Below the pieces are notes generated by a model. That model was not told the origin of the DNA. It was given only the letters and a program-made list of their open reading frames with translations, and made no database searches. A program made the position numbers and the translations under genes. DNA of 64,000 nt from Brevipalpus yothersi (Eukaryota; Arthropoda; Arachnida; Trombidiformes; Tenuipalpidae), in assembly GCA_003956705.1 (NCBI GenBank), contig QZCP01000068.1, forward strand, positions 265,022 through 329,021. The letters run 5' to 3'. Below are positions 11,980-23,809 of this stretch, in pieces. Numbering within the stretch: position 1 is the first letter of the stretch; each line of letters begins with the position of its first letter.

Positions 11980-13756
11980 TTACAAACTTAAAATTGGTTT
12001 TTGATGATGCGAAGACAAGAAATCAGCAACAATCATTTCAATGGGAATAGTAATATAAGTAATGAAAAGCTGGAAAGTGGGAAGATTCGCGCGCCTATTT
12101 TCTTTCCACGAATGATAGATCTGGTTGAATCCGGGTGTCTCCCATAGGTTATCCTGGTCCCCTTCTTTCATCTCTAAATAAAATATCGAGAAATTATTTC
12201 AACAAAGAGTATTAATTGACCACAGACTTACCTTTAGAAAAATCAGTAGCTTCAATCTCATTCACTCCATATTCATCTTGTTGAGATACCTGATTTTCTG
12301 ATCGAGATTTGGGAATTGGTCTTCCCTTCCATGCCTCTAATCGCTTTTCCAAATCATCGGAGGGGTCTGACATTCTTCGCCTATAAAAATCTTGATCCTG
12401 GGCAGATGGAGAGATGGTTGATAAGCAACATGCAGACATTAAACAGGAACATTTTTTGTAATCATCGATATCAAGCACCTTTCGAGAAAAATAAAAAAAA
12501 ATTAACAAAAGATGGAAAATCAAAAAGAAAAAATGAAGAAAAAAGGATTTCACAGTCAACTCACTTCAAGAAAACCAAAATCTGCATCATTCAACGAGAT
12601 GTTTGAGCCATATCTTCTAATATTAGGAGCATCTATTGCACGGAAAGCCATCTCAGCAATTCCTTTCTTCATTGGACCCTTCATACGAATAAATTCAAGC
12701 CTTTTATCACCAAAGTAGTGATTTATTGGAATCTTCACTCGTCTTTTCCATTTTGTATTTGAATGCATCTGAAAAATTACGATGATTACAATTCAATATT
12801 CGAATGAGATATTATGATAACATACCTCATGAATATAACGAATTGTTTCATAATCTATTGAGCCAGAAAAGATGACTAGTTGAAAGTTTTTGTTCTTGTC
12901 ATGAGCGACTAATTCTATGCACACCATTTCACCACTTCGAACTGGAATATTTTTCATCATCTAGCCAGTAAGATATGATCAAAATATACTCAATATACTC
13001 TTCTTACAATCTTATTTATAAGCATCTTACCTCTTCATAGTCATCCAAAGTGAAAAAAATATCAGGATAAGTAATTTCTTCCGATTCTCCTTTAATATGC
13101 ATAGATCGATGACTAGGAGAAGCGTATACTTTTTGGCGATGTTTTGATAGTATTTGAAATTCTCGAGAACTTGTACGAGTACATATGGCACATGTGAGAG
13201 AATATTCGAGTAATTGCATAACAGTGTTCATAAAAAGTGTTTGTTGCCAATCAATATTCAAATCTCCGATAGGCAGTTTCTTTGAATCTTTACGGTAAAC
13301 ATCCAATTGAGGTTGAGGCTATGAGGTTAGTAAGAGGTAGAGAAAATAAATTACAATCTTGATTGTAATAAAAAAAAATGATAACTCACCTTGAATGATG
13401 TTTTAAATTTGTCAAAAAATGAGGGTTGCTTTCGAACAAAGAAAAGTAGATCATCGCTCGGTGTGTAATCATGGGTAAGAAAATAGTGGATAAATAGACC
13501 GACCCATGATAATTCGGAACTATTTCGCAGCGATATGAATCCATCATCAACTGGTAATGAGCAAAGTAAATCATCATTTGAAAATAAGTAATTTGTTGTT
13601 GTCAAATTGTCAATTTAACTAACCTTCTTCTACCTGTTCCAAGTGAACCTCTTCATCTCGGAGAGCGTTTATCTTGCAAATGAGTTGATCAAGATTAAGC
13701 GAATCTGGCCGAGAGGCTGAAGACGAAGATGAAGATTCTCCAAATTGATCATTCAT
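11980..13756 (-). CDS. KIAA0930 (C22orf9) family homologue
   Basis: Multi-exon gene for an animal protein of unknown molecular function, recognised by several conserved blocks. These are DDLLFFVRKQP near the N-terminus; YRKDSKKLP followed by LNIDW; TCAICTRT; KHRQKVYASPS; YPDIFFTLDDYEE; GEMVCIELVAHDK; FSGSIDYETI; EFIRMKGPMKKGIAEMA; and a C-terminal block ending HHQKPILSL, matching the vertebrate ...RQKPILMT end. The chosen start (13756) opens a Ser-rich leader, MNDQFGESSSSSS, spliced to exons at about 13350-13590, 13030-13320, 12830-12970, 12560-12770, 12230-12480 and 11980-12171. Only the last few junctions were not checked base by base. The absence of a signal peptide or membrane segment suggests an intracellular protein. 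Confidence 0.9.
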
Positions 13757-14129
13757 TTGATCTCAAATCCATTAAACCATTACGAAAAAAATATACATAT
13801 CATCATAATTGTACATAAATATCCGACACAAACATCGAGATGCAAGTTACCAGAAGCTCAACACAATCTGGTAAACATCTACATCATCATCACCATCAAT
13901 TGTACCCTCAATCAGCTGGATATCACCTTAATGGATTCATCATCAACATCGATCATACATGATTCATATGGTTAATATCATCCAGGTACACATGAAACAC
14001 ACCAAATTGAATAACAATGTTAACTTCGAGGGGAGTTTCTTTCATCACAGTATCATGTTGACATATTGCACGCGCTTTTTTCCCATAGAGTACAGCAAAG
14101 TTCTCTGTCAATTTTCGATTAAAGAGACG

Positions 14130-14227
<98 letters not shown>

Positions 14228-14907
14228 CTCTCTCTCTTGGTGAGCGGTCTATTCGAACATATGATACAAGCTGTGGATAACTTTTATCAATTATTTTTTT
14301 GGAGGAAGAAAAGTTCAGAACTGTATGGAATCACACAGCATGATGAAAGTTGAAGAGAATTGAAATTTTGCTCATCCATAGTAAATATTTATATTAATGT
14401 ATAGGCGTTGCTTTATTGTTCTAATTGAACTTTATTGTAATCCATTTTGAATGGCGAGACGAATTTGATTTTTATTCCACGGTTACTACTGGATTGTTGA
14501 TGAAAAATTTTCCGGTCAATCAAATGATTTGGAATGATCATCGTATTAATTTATTAGCCTTTTGTTGATAGATGGGCCCTTTTTCCTCTCACTTGAAATC
14601 AATCAAAAGTTACGCAATCACAAAATCTTTATCATTATTGGAAAGATGCACAATCTTTTAGGTTCTCAAATTTTTGTGAGAAGGATCAGCTGAACTTCGT
14701 ATGGTAACTTCCATTTGAAGGAAGAGGAAATGAAAATATTTGAAGCAATACATAGGTAAGCTGAGCTATATTTTCACACATAACTTTACTTGATAGATAT
14801 AATTCATAGAGGTATTGACATTTGAATCATATCGAAACCTATAAAATTCGTTTGTATCGCTTTTATTCTGTTTTTTTTTCGGTGGTTTTATTAAACCATC
14901 AGACACG
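13757..14907. other. Intergenic spacer with long GA tract
   Basis: Between two divergently transcribed genes (KIAA0930 homologue on minus, secreted protein on plus). It contains the GA microsatellite at 14133-14225. The 94-residue frame crossing that repeat is an artefact of the repeat. No other gene is seen. Confidence 0.6.
14133..14238. repeat. (GA)n microsatellite ending in a short inverted CT run
   Basis: About 46 GA units (14133-14225) followed immediately by a short CT run (14226-14238). The tract therefore ends in a GA/CT inverted arrangement that can fold back on itself. Confidence 0.97.
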
Positions 14908-16361
14908 ATGAATTCTCATGGTGTTAGATTCTGTTTATTGAGCTCAATCCTTGTGATAGTTTCCAAGTCTAATGGTCAAAATTTTAATCCTTGGACAACC
15001 TTTCAATTTCCAATGGCTCAACGTAATTTTTTCCCGTTCAATTCGCCGCTTCAAATGAAACCCTCAAGTAAATGGAAAGATTGCAGTGATCATAAACCAA
15101 TATTTTTCTGATAATGTTTATTATTTCAAAAATGTATGTAGGTACTCCAATAAATCCATCGAAAACTGTTCAACCGACCCACCCAGTCACTGATAAACCA
15201 TCTCATGATCCAATCTCAAGGCCTGTTCATCCATCTACATCTGATTTTAATTCAGGTCAGAAGTTTTCAGCAAAAATTCCATCAACATCGACTATTCCGA
15301 GTGAAAATAATATGGATAGTTCAAAAGTTGTATCTACACCCCCGTCGAGCTCTAAACCTATTAGTATTCCAGGTCACCTTGGTTTGAACAATATATTCAC
15401 TGATTCAGAATTGGCTAAGCTTTATGCTTCCTTGCATGAGCTTAAAAATCATGTTAATCTCAATCTGAATCACCCAGGAAGTGATTATCCCATTTCAGAG
15501 AAGTCACAGAATTTTAATTTCTTCAATTTTGATAATGATGCAATATGTGAAAAATCTTTGAACAGCTTGATTGATGCACTGATGAATTCTTCATTGTATT
15601 CCCTACAAATGGTGAGTAATCACAGAGGTGGAAAATTTTCCAGGTGATTGATGATCTCTTTTCACGAAAAGGCTTCCTATTTCAGGGTTAGTACGAAAGG
15701 TAAAGAAGGTTTCGCTATATATTTTGATATAGAAAGCCGCCGGGATATGGAATATTCGAAGAAAGTTATGGAAATATTGATCAAAAATGATGGTCCGATA
15801 ACAAATTTTCCTGCTATCGTAAGTGTGCTACTAGAAGATCCTAAAAATGCTAACAGAATGATCAATACTATGATAGGTTGTGAAAAAAAATACTTGGCCC
15901 AGTGTTTTGAGCGCTCTTGATGATAGGATTGCAGCCCAAATACAACTTAAAACGATGATAAGGAACCTTCGTAATATGGCACTCTATATATGTCAAGATC
16001 CAGAGGTAAGAACAGACTTCAACTCAAGTATATCACTTCCATGCTAACATTGCTTCACTTTTTGTGTCTTCCGCAGCTTGACGATTCAATTTCACAAGCA
16101 TTCTCAGACTTTTCCTACCATCTAGATAACAATAAGCGCCTAGCCAGCTACCTCAGAAGAACTCAGGGGAATAAAGGAGGCGAAAATTCTATCAATCGAG
16201 ATCTATTACTCAAGCACGTTGAAGCTAATCCAGCATGTGCTCCATCACCTTCTCAACTAGTTCTGTATCAAGGTACACCCAAGATTCGAGAAGTCTTATT
16301 GGCACCTGATAATACGGTTCCCACTAGATGCAATTTGAAAAAACTTGCTCAATATTGTTAA
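14908..16361 (+). CDS. Unrecognised secreted protein, paralogue 1
   Basis: I do not recognise the family. A signal peptide (MNSHGVRFCLLSSILVIVSKSNG) starts a protein of about 390 residues. Exons: 14908-15067, 15142-15611, a third exon ending at 15818, 15877-16005 and 16077-16361. After the signal peptide comes a Pro/Ser/Thr-rich stretch (about residues 55-130), then a helical domain. The last two exons align with the next gene downstream: exon 4 is exactly 43 codons in both, and both end in an ACAPSPSQ-x-VLYQ motif followed by PK-x-R. The exon 2/3 junction is unclear. The strong donor at 15611 is phase 0, but the acceptor at 15685 would need phase 2. An alternative uses a 32-base intron (15612-15643) plus a 46-base intron (15687-15732), which keeps the frame. 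A one-base assembly error is also possible. Confidence 0.8.
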
Positions 16362-17165
16362 TGAATCATCGTTGAAAATCTTCCAATATGACGTATCTAA
16401 AAATTTACTCAATGAATAAAATTTCTTGTTTGATACTTGGAATTCAATTGAAAGGAATGGTTCAAGATTAAGCGAATGAGTGGTCCTAGAAGAGAGGAAA
16501 ATTCGAGAGGAAAGTTTTTCATTGATTTCAATCTTTCTTCAAAATCTAAGAGATGACTAGTCAAGGGAATTTCATATTTTCTTGATTAAGACCGAACATG
16601 TAACCCTTCAAACTCATATAGTTTGCTTAGTATGCAAATTATTTTCTAAGGGGCTTGGAAGATATATCGAAAATTTTTGACGATTCCCACTCTAATGAAT
16701 ACAAGATTCTAACCATTCAGAGTGAAAGATGAGGGAGTCAGAAAATACAGTGATATGATGAAATTTATCACTAGAGCAATCATATTCAGTAATCTGATGA
16801 TATACTGAGTATGATTCCATTGTATCAGATGTTTTCCTCCATCAACAGAACACCATTCGGGAAGTTGTGAGCAAAGAGCCTTTCGAATCAATGAAGATTT
16901 GTCGATTGAATTGGGATCCCATCAATCAAATACTATGGAGCAATATTATGATTTATGAATAGCAGTATTAGTAGTAGATTCTCAAAATATGCAATATTTC
17001 AAAATCGATTACAAGGAAATGTACAAGCTATTTCCACAATCAGAGTGTTGAAATCTCCTCATCTAGAGCTGATACTTCGCTCGGTATATCACCAGTTGAA
17101 AGGTGCCATTCTCACCGATCAGTACAATTCTTCACGTTCCAAAATTTAACAGCCCCAGCTTTAAA
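16362..17165. other. Spacer between the two secreted-protein paralogues
   Basis: AT-rich; a polyadenylation-type AATAAA lies about 50 bases after the first gene's stop (near 16415). No gene is supported. The promoter of the second paralogue should lie at its right end. Confidence 0.5.
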
Positions 17166-19289
17166 ATGGAGGGAAACAACATGAAGTACTTTTTCATGGT
17201 TCTTGCAATTGTGGTGTGCAGTTTCGTTCAACAAGCTGATAATCAATCACAGGCTGGAATACAACTAGGTGAGTTGAGCGAATTATCAATTTCTCACAAT
17301 AATTTTCGATAATTTTCGATGTGATTTAATTTTTTCTATCCGGCTACGAATTGTACCACAGGATCCAACGGTCAAAATCCAGCTTTTTTGTTTATGACTG
17401 GACGACCTGGAAATTCAATGCCCCCATCAATGCCTCCGTCAATGCCCCCATCGATGCCTCCGTCAATGCCCCCATCGATGCCACCATCAATGCCCCCATC
17501 GATGCCACCATCGATGCCACCATCGATGCCACCATCAATGCCCCCATCAATGCCCCCACCAATGCCTCCACCAATGCCCCCATCAATGCCCCCATCNNNN
17601 NNNNNNNNNNNNNNNNNNNNNNNNNNNNNNNNNNNNNNNNNNNNNNNNNNNNNNNNNNNNNNNNNNNNNNNNNNNNNNNNNNNNNNNNNNNNNNNNNNNN
17701 NNNNNNNNNNNNNNNNNNNNNNNNNNNNNNNNNNNNNNNNNNNNNNNNNNNNNNNNNNNNNNNNNNNNNNNNNNNNNNNNNNNNNNNNNNNNNNNNNNNN
17801 NNNNNNNNNNNNNNNNNNNNNNNNNNNNNNNNNNNNNNNNNNNNNNNNNNNNNNNNNNNNNNNNNNNNNNNNNNNNNNNNNNNNNNNNNNNNNNNNNNNN
17901 NNNNNNNNNNNNNNNNNNNNNNNNNNNNNNNNNNNNNNNNNNNNNNNNNNNNNNNNNNNNNNNNNNNNNNNNNNNNNNNNNNNNNNNNNNNNNNNNNNNN
18001 NNNNNNNNNNNNNNNNNNNNNNNNNNNNNNNNNNNNNNNNNNNNNNNNNNNNNNNNNNNNNNNNNNNNNNNNNNNNNNNNNNNNNNNNNNNNNNNNNNNN
18101 NNNNNNNNNNNNNNNNNNNNNNNNNNNNNNNNNNNNNNNNNNNNNNNNNNNNNNNNNNNNNNNNNNNNNNNNNNNNNNNNNNNNNNNNNNNNNNNNNNNN
18201 NNNNNNNNNNNNNNNNNNNNNNNNNNNNNNNNNCCCCATCGATGCCACCATCAATGCCCCCATCAATGCCCCCATCAATGCCCCCATCAATGCCCCCATC
18301 GATGCCACCATCAATGCCCCCATCGATGCCACCATCAATGCCACCATTTGGAACCACAACCACTAACCCACAATGTGTGTCAGCCCTGTCAACCTTGCTC
18401 TATTCGTACTTCTACACATCATTCCAATCCCTATATTATGTAAGTTAGGATGAATGTATTGAAGTGAGAAAATATACATATATTCAATATTTTTCTTTCA
18501 ATCTAGGCATATTGCTTCCGATCAGTTGGTATTAATCTACCTGGAAATGCTATAAATTGTGAAAATAATGCAAGAATTTACTCGGAAGGTGCAAAAGTGG
18601 TCCTCAATTATATGGCCGAGAAGAATATTTCTGCACCAGTACTCTATGTTTCGGTATGATAAGTGTTGCCCAGTGAAAAAATAAGTGATTTACTGTTCAA
18701 TATCAAGCATCAATTAATGATGAAATACTCTATCAATCTTATGTTGTTACTTTTTAAATAGCCTGTCCAGCAAGCAAGTTGCAGCAACCCCTTGGATGCT
18801 TATGTTACGATGAGAAGCTTGCTAGCAGTAGTGGTATACCAAGTAGAAGTTGTAATAGCTTTGTTGACCACCACTTGCAGAGATAGTGCGGTAAGTCTCA
18901 ATAGGTCACAATTTCTTCATCCATTAGAGTGGATAGTAATTATCAATTATTTTTTATCAAAACAGGGAGTCTTGCTATTCGAAAAACAATTGATAAACTA
19001 CAGAGGCTCTTTGGATGAGATGGATCGCACAATTACCACTATGAAAAGCACGCAGGGTGACTCAGGTTTCACATACTATAAAATAGATCGCGACTTCCTT
19101 CTTCAATATACCGGCACCAATGAAGCATGTGCTCCGTCACCAAGCCAGGCCGTTTTGTACCAATACGTTCCAAAAGTGAGAACCATTCTAATTGATTATA
19201 CTAATCTGGAATATTCTAAGTGTGGTTGCGGCTTTTCAACTGGCCGAGGATATGGCCCAGGCCCAACCTCATCATGCGAAGCCTATTGA
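17166..19289 (+). CDS. Unrecognised secreted protein with MPPS tandem repeats, paralogue 2
   Basis: Paralogue of the preceding gene; function unknown. Exons: 17166-17268, 17362-18439 (contains an assembly gap), 18507-18653, 18762-18890 and 18966-19289. The signal peptide starts at residue 1 or at the second Met (17181): MKYFFMVLAIVVCSF. Exon 2 encodes a run of the tetrapeptide Met-Pro-Pro-Ser from a 12-base unit, about 15 copies before the gap and 9 after. The conserved domain follows (NPQCVSALSTLLYSYF..., exon 3 of 49 codons, exon 4 of 43 codons) and then the family signature ACAPSPSQAVLYQ. The C-terminus adds a Gly/Cys-rich tail (CGCGFSTGRGYGPGP). The stated gap length shifts the frame, so the gap is only a placeholder. 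A structural, silk-like or matrix role is conceivable from the repeat but is a guess. Confidence 0.85.
17419..18343 (+). repeat. 12-base tandem repeat coding for MPPS, interrupted by assembly gap
   Basis: Unit of the form ATG CCN CCN TCN. Third-position variants (CCC/CCA/CCT/CCG, TCA/TCG) are the main differences; one or two units read MPPP. The gap of N runs 17597-18233 (637 placeholders). Because the unit is a multiple of three, all six frames stay open across it, which explains the spurious long frames here. Confidence 0.97.
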
Positions 19290-20793
19290 CGATGATAATT
19301 TCAATATTCCATGAGTATAAAATCGACAATGAAGTTCGATTTTGGATGAACGAAATTGAAAATTTTTTTCTTTCTGTCTCCTATTGATTGATTAGTGAAA
19401 ATTATAGATGAAGATTTGCTACGATGAGTAGTGCAATACTGTCTTCAATAAAATTAGTTAATTGAATTAAATTTCTCTTGATTGTGGGATTGATCTGCTG
19501 TTCTTAGGCATAGAATATAATATAATATACATACATGTATGTACATATGTATATCTGTATAAAGTTGATTGAAAATCTCATGTTGGCTCAAATGAATGAC
19601 AATTTATTAGGATTAGTACAAAATGGCACTTAGTTTGAACTTTGTCAGTGTGATAAACAATTCACCAAGTATTGTGATTTTTTTTTATGAAGAAACAGAG
19701 TTAATCTCGAAGCATTCATGTCCAAGAGAGAGAGAATTACTACATTCAAGGGGGTATGAATATAAACTCATTATAATATTTTTATAATTTTTAAACACAT
19801 TAATGTTTGTATTATAAGTTACCAGCCTATGTTACTACCAAGGTAGGGGAAAGTTATGTGAACACTCTCGATCCTCTAGATCATGTCATGTAATTGTCTT
19901 CAATGAGAACATTCTGGATGGAAAAAATGTTGAAGTTTACGGAAAAAAAATTTGATCCCAAAATTTTAAATATCATGGGAGAAAATCGAAAATTCCGCTG
20001 TTGATAGAATTTTTCATTTTTGAGACTAAAATTTTCGAATTTTTCTGATTTTTCGAGGTCAGGTGGGTGTTGAGAAAAAAAATTCTCCCTACATGGAGTA
20101 CCATAACTGAACATCATCAGGAATTCAAGAGAAAGGATATAGACTACTGTGAAATCGAAAAATTGAACGATATATTATACGAAAAAAACTTATTTACAGG
20201 AATGAAAACTCCTATTTTAAAAGTCCATAGACTCAACATAAGTCCAAAAACCCAAAAATTGGATAATTTTCGAAATATTCAACTTATTCCTGAACTACTT
20301 TGAATTCTAAGACCAAATTTTTGCCTGAGAAGCTTCATCATATGATCAATCTGAAAAGCTTGAGATGGAATCGATTTCCCTACATTTACATTTTTTTCCA
20401 AAGGACTAAAAGTGTTCACATTAATTTCCCCTACCTTGGTAGATAAAACTTCAGAGGCTCTTTAAAGCTTCAATGAGTCCTTCCCTAGCTCTCTTGATGA
20501 GAGTAATCTCATTAAATTACAGTTAGTCTCGGATGTAAGTGCAAATGATGAATATGAGAAAATTCATTTTTGCTAGATGAAGAGGGAAGAGAGATCTATA
20601 TTCATTTATATATAGTGTATTTATCGTTTCCTTCAAAAAGAGCATTTATATATGTGCTGTTCACAATGGTAAGAAGAATATATCTACAGCTCTTTATGAA
20701 AAATTGGTAAGTTTTTCATGTATCGATTGGAGAGAATATTCAACTGAGAATGAACGATCAGAGGAATCTGCGAAATGGCCATGGATGATACAA
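19290..20793. other. Intergenic region holding an inverted-repeat element
   Basis: Separates the secreted-protein gene (plus) from the 3' end of asparagine synthetase (minus). It holds the short element at 19835-20442. The rest is AT-rich with no gene. The open frames inside the element carry no recognisable protein motif. Confidence 0.6.
19835..20442. mobile_element. MITE-like element with about 31-bp terminal inverted repeats
   Basis: The left end (19835-19865) begins CTACCAAGGTAGGGGAAA and ends in GTGAACAC. The right end (20412-20442) is its reverse complement with about two mismatches. The unit is 608 bases, encodes no protein I recognise, and is flanked by TA at or one base from each end. 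This fits a non-autonomous Tc1/mariner-type element. The target-site duplication is only two bases, so the exact boundary is uncertain by a base. Confidence 0.8.
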
Positions 20794-22698
20794 TTATTTT
20801 GAATAGCTTTCATGATGAATTCCACTTATAGCCCTTCCTGAAGGATCAGCTTTCTCTTTCCATTTTTTATCCCATTCAACAGCGATTGCTGTGCTACAAG
20901 CAATCGATGGACCACCAGGAATCAATTTAGCTGCTGATGGATTAGGAAAATGTAATGTAAAGATATGGCGATACAGATATGCTTCTTTGGTTGTTGGTGT
21001 ATTGAGAGGAAATCGTTGATGAGCTTGAGCAAAATCAGTATCAGAAATCTGTTTGTTTGCATATTCTCGAAGAGTATCTATCCAATCATAGCCAACACCA
21101 TCAGAAAATTGTTCCTTTTGACGCCACAATATTGTTGATGGTAGATATGGATTCTCTGGATCATCGAAAGCTTTTCGTAAGATCCACTTTTCCAGTCTAC
21201 CTTCAGGTCGATCTTGTATCATCTTTTCCTTGGGATCAATATTCATGACTAGATCGAGGAAAGTTTTATCCAAAAATGGAACTCGAGCTTCAATTCCCCA
21301 TGCAGAAGTGGCCAAATTTGCCCTCAAGCAATCGTAGCGTGATAAAAGTTTAATCTTACGAACTGTTTCCCGATGAAATTCTTCAGAATTGGGTGCCTTA
21401 TGAAAATACAAGTATCCACCGAAAATTTCATCAGATCCTTCACCCGAAAGAACCATCTTGAAACCGAACGATTTTATCTTCCTTGACATCAGAAACATTG
21501 GCGTTGATGCTCGAACGGTAGTCACATCATACGATTCAATATGATGTATCACATCATGTAGAGCATCGATGCCCTCTTGAACGGTAAAATTAAATTCATG
21601 ATGAGCAGTACCCAAAAAATGGGCTACATGTGATGCAGCTTCCAGATCAGGAGAACCTTTCAATCCTACCGAAAAAGTATGAACTCTTGGGTACCAAGCA
21701 TCAGTTCTCAGATCATCTTCAACCCTTTTCTGGGAATGCCTACAAACTATCGATGCAATCAGAGAGGAATCCAAACCACCGGAAAGTAAAACTCCAAACC
21801 TAAAAGTGGTCAAGAAATGATCAAGTCGATTGACAAAGATTTAATTTAAATTCTGATGAAATGAATCGAATACTCACGGAACATCACACATCAATCGCTT
21901 GACTACAGCCGATTCTAGTGATTCTCTAAGAGCAATCAGATCAAGTTTATTTCGAGGAATAGGATCTTTCAGCCAACTTGGATTGTACCAACACTGAAAA
22001 TCGGACTCAGGAGTCCAATAGTGGCCAGGGGGAAATTCGAAAACTTCATCACAATCTTCGATAAGTGTTTTCATTTCGGAACCAAACCATATTGATCCAT
22101 CTTTATGGTGACCATAATAGAGAGGAAAAATGCCGATAGCATCTCGAGCGGCACAATATTTTACACCAGGCTGAGCAATAACGAAACCGAAAACACCATC
22201 AAGACGACTGATGAAAGATGTTCCATATTTTTTGAACAATTCAATAATCGGTTCACAATCACTTGATGTTGAGAAACAAGTATGATTGAACTCTTTTCGC
22301 AACGATCGATGATTGTATATTTCACCATTAATGGTGAGAATAACTTTCCCATCATTATCAACTAGAGGCTGAGCTCCTTGTACTGGATCCACAATCGATA
22401 ATCGTTCATGTGCCAATACATCCACAAGTTGTGATCCAGTTTTGTTGTCAACATATTGACGAACCTGGATACCTGAACAAGAAATCATTATATCAATTCA
22501 TTTCATTATTATTTTTCGGATTCAAATCAGAATCACATACACACAGATTGTGATCCGAAAATGGGATCATTTTTCCATCTCTTACTTACCACTCCAATCT
22601 GGTCCTCGATGTCTCTGTTTTCGTGATAATATTAGGGCTCTCTTACGAATTTGATCAGCATTTTGTCGAGATCCTAAAACAGCAAATATTCCACACAT
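20794..22698 (-). CDS. AsnS: Asparagine synthetase (glutamine-hydrolysing)
   Basis: Makes asparagine from aspartate, ATP and glutamine (EC 6.3.5.4) in the cytosol. Three exons are visible: a short first exon from 22698, then 21874-22473 and 20794-21800 (approximate inner ends). The start is fixed by the N-terminal MCGIF, whose Cys2 is the glutaminase nucleophile. The class II amidotransferase domain follows, with RHRGPDWSG, LAHERLSIVD, NGEIYNH and the GVFGFVIAQ region. The synthetase domain begins with the PP-loop SGGLDSS, followed by the VLSGEGSDEIFGGY block and EARVPFLDK. The C-terminus is of normal form. Glutamine-binding and ATP-pyrophosphatase motifs all look intact, so it should be active. 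Confidence 0.97.
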
Positions 22699-23809
22699 TG
22701 AGGATATGAAGAAAGGAACGATGATGATTGTTCAATGATTGTAGCGTGTATGTATTGCCTAAATTCTCATCTCTCACTGACATGAGTAGCTGGTGACTCT
22801 TTGGAAAAAACTTCATCTACCATGGAAAAACACTTGCCATGGGTGAAAAAAATTCTTGTCATTCATATGATGATAATGAACCGGTTCGACTTACCATCTG
22901 ATATGAGCAACTTCTGTATATACAACTATATACCACATGCTACCGAGCGTAGTTCATTAGCCTCTGAATTTTTTTTTACATGATCTTGACCTGTATACCC
23001 ACAGGTTTTGATGCTTGATGGTTCTGCCCAAAAATAAATATTCAGAATATCAGCCTCTCTCCACAGTATGGACAAGCGGTGTTTGGTGGGAATATGAGCC
23101 CAAAATTTATCATTTCAATAAATTGAACCATTTTTCCTTCTCTCTCTCTTTCGTTCATTCATTCATACACACAAGCATACTTTTCAGATCAAGTGTTACG
23201 ATAATGATTCATTTCAAACACGATCAACGCTTGCGTTCGAGGAAATTCATGAGAAATATATGCATTTGCTAAATTAAATTTTCGTCTCTCTATATCACTC
23301 ATTTGGATTATGAGCCAACAATATAATGACATCAAGATATAGCTTTTTTCTTGATCATGTTGCCCAAATAAGCTCTACAGTTAGTAATAGTATGCTCTTT
23401 TAATGGGATGGTTTGCAAAATTTGTTTCCTTGTATCCAAATCACGATAAGGACGTATACTGGGGTGATAGCTTAGTTTGGTGGAGAGAAGAAGAATTTTT
23501 GATTACATTCACCTTTCTCACAGACATTCCATGAGGCAAAACAATTTGTGAATCATTTAATGTACACACGCTTTTTTTTGTTATCTTTAAATTTCTGAGA
23601 CTTTTTCTTCATTTTTTTGTCGTAAATTTTAACAATTTTAACAGCAATTATTTGAGTAACAATTTTGAGACTCAAAAATTTGAGGATAAATTTACCAATA
23701 TTTTATTATTGATTATTGATCATTGAAAATGGTGTTTATATATGTTCGAACAATATGATCAAACTGTTTCACGAAAACTTTCAGAAAAAGCTTTTAAAAA
23801 ATACAATGA
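22699..23809. other. Intergenic spacer upstream of asparagine synthetase
   Basis: AT-rich; no gene supported. It contains the asparagine synthetase promoter at its left end and the 3' flank of the SDR16C-like gene at its right end. Confidence 0.5.

Noticed and set aside
13959..14243. 94-residue frame ending in an RE repeat
   Set aside because: It runs through the (GA)n tract and has no motif or splice support.
17351..18448. Long frames on both strands through the 12-base repeat (NAPI-, DATI-, GGID- and GAL-type repeats)
   Set aside because: The repeat unit is a multiple of three, so every frame stays open. Only the MPPS frame links to the signal-peptide exon and the conserved downstream exons.
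19881..20303. Two 78-residue frames inside the inverted-repeat element as a transposase remnant
   Set aside because: No DDE-type motif or similarity to a transposase; the sequence is low-complexity and AT-rich.
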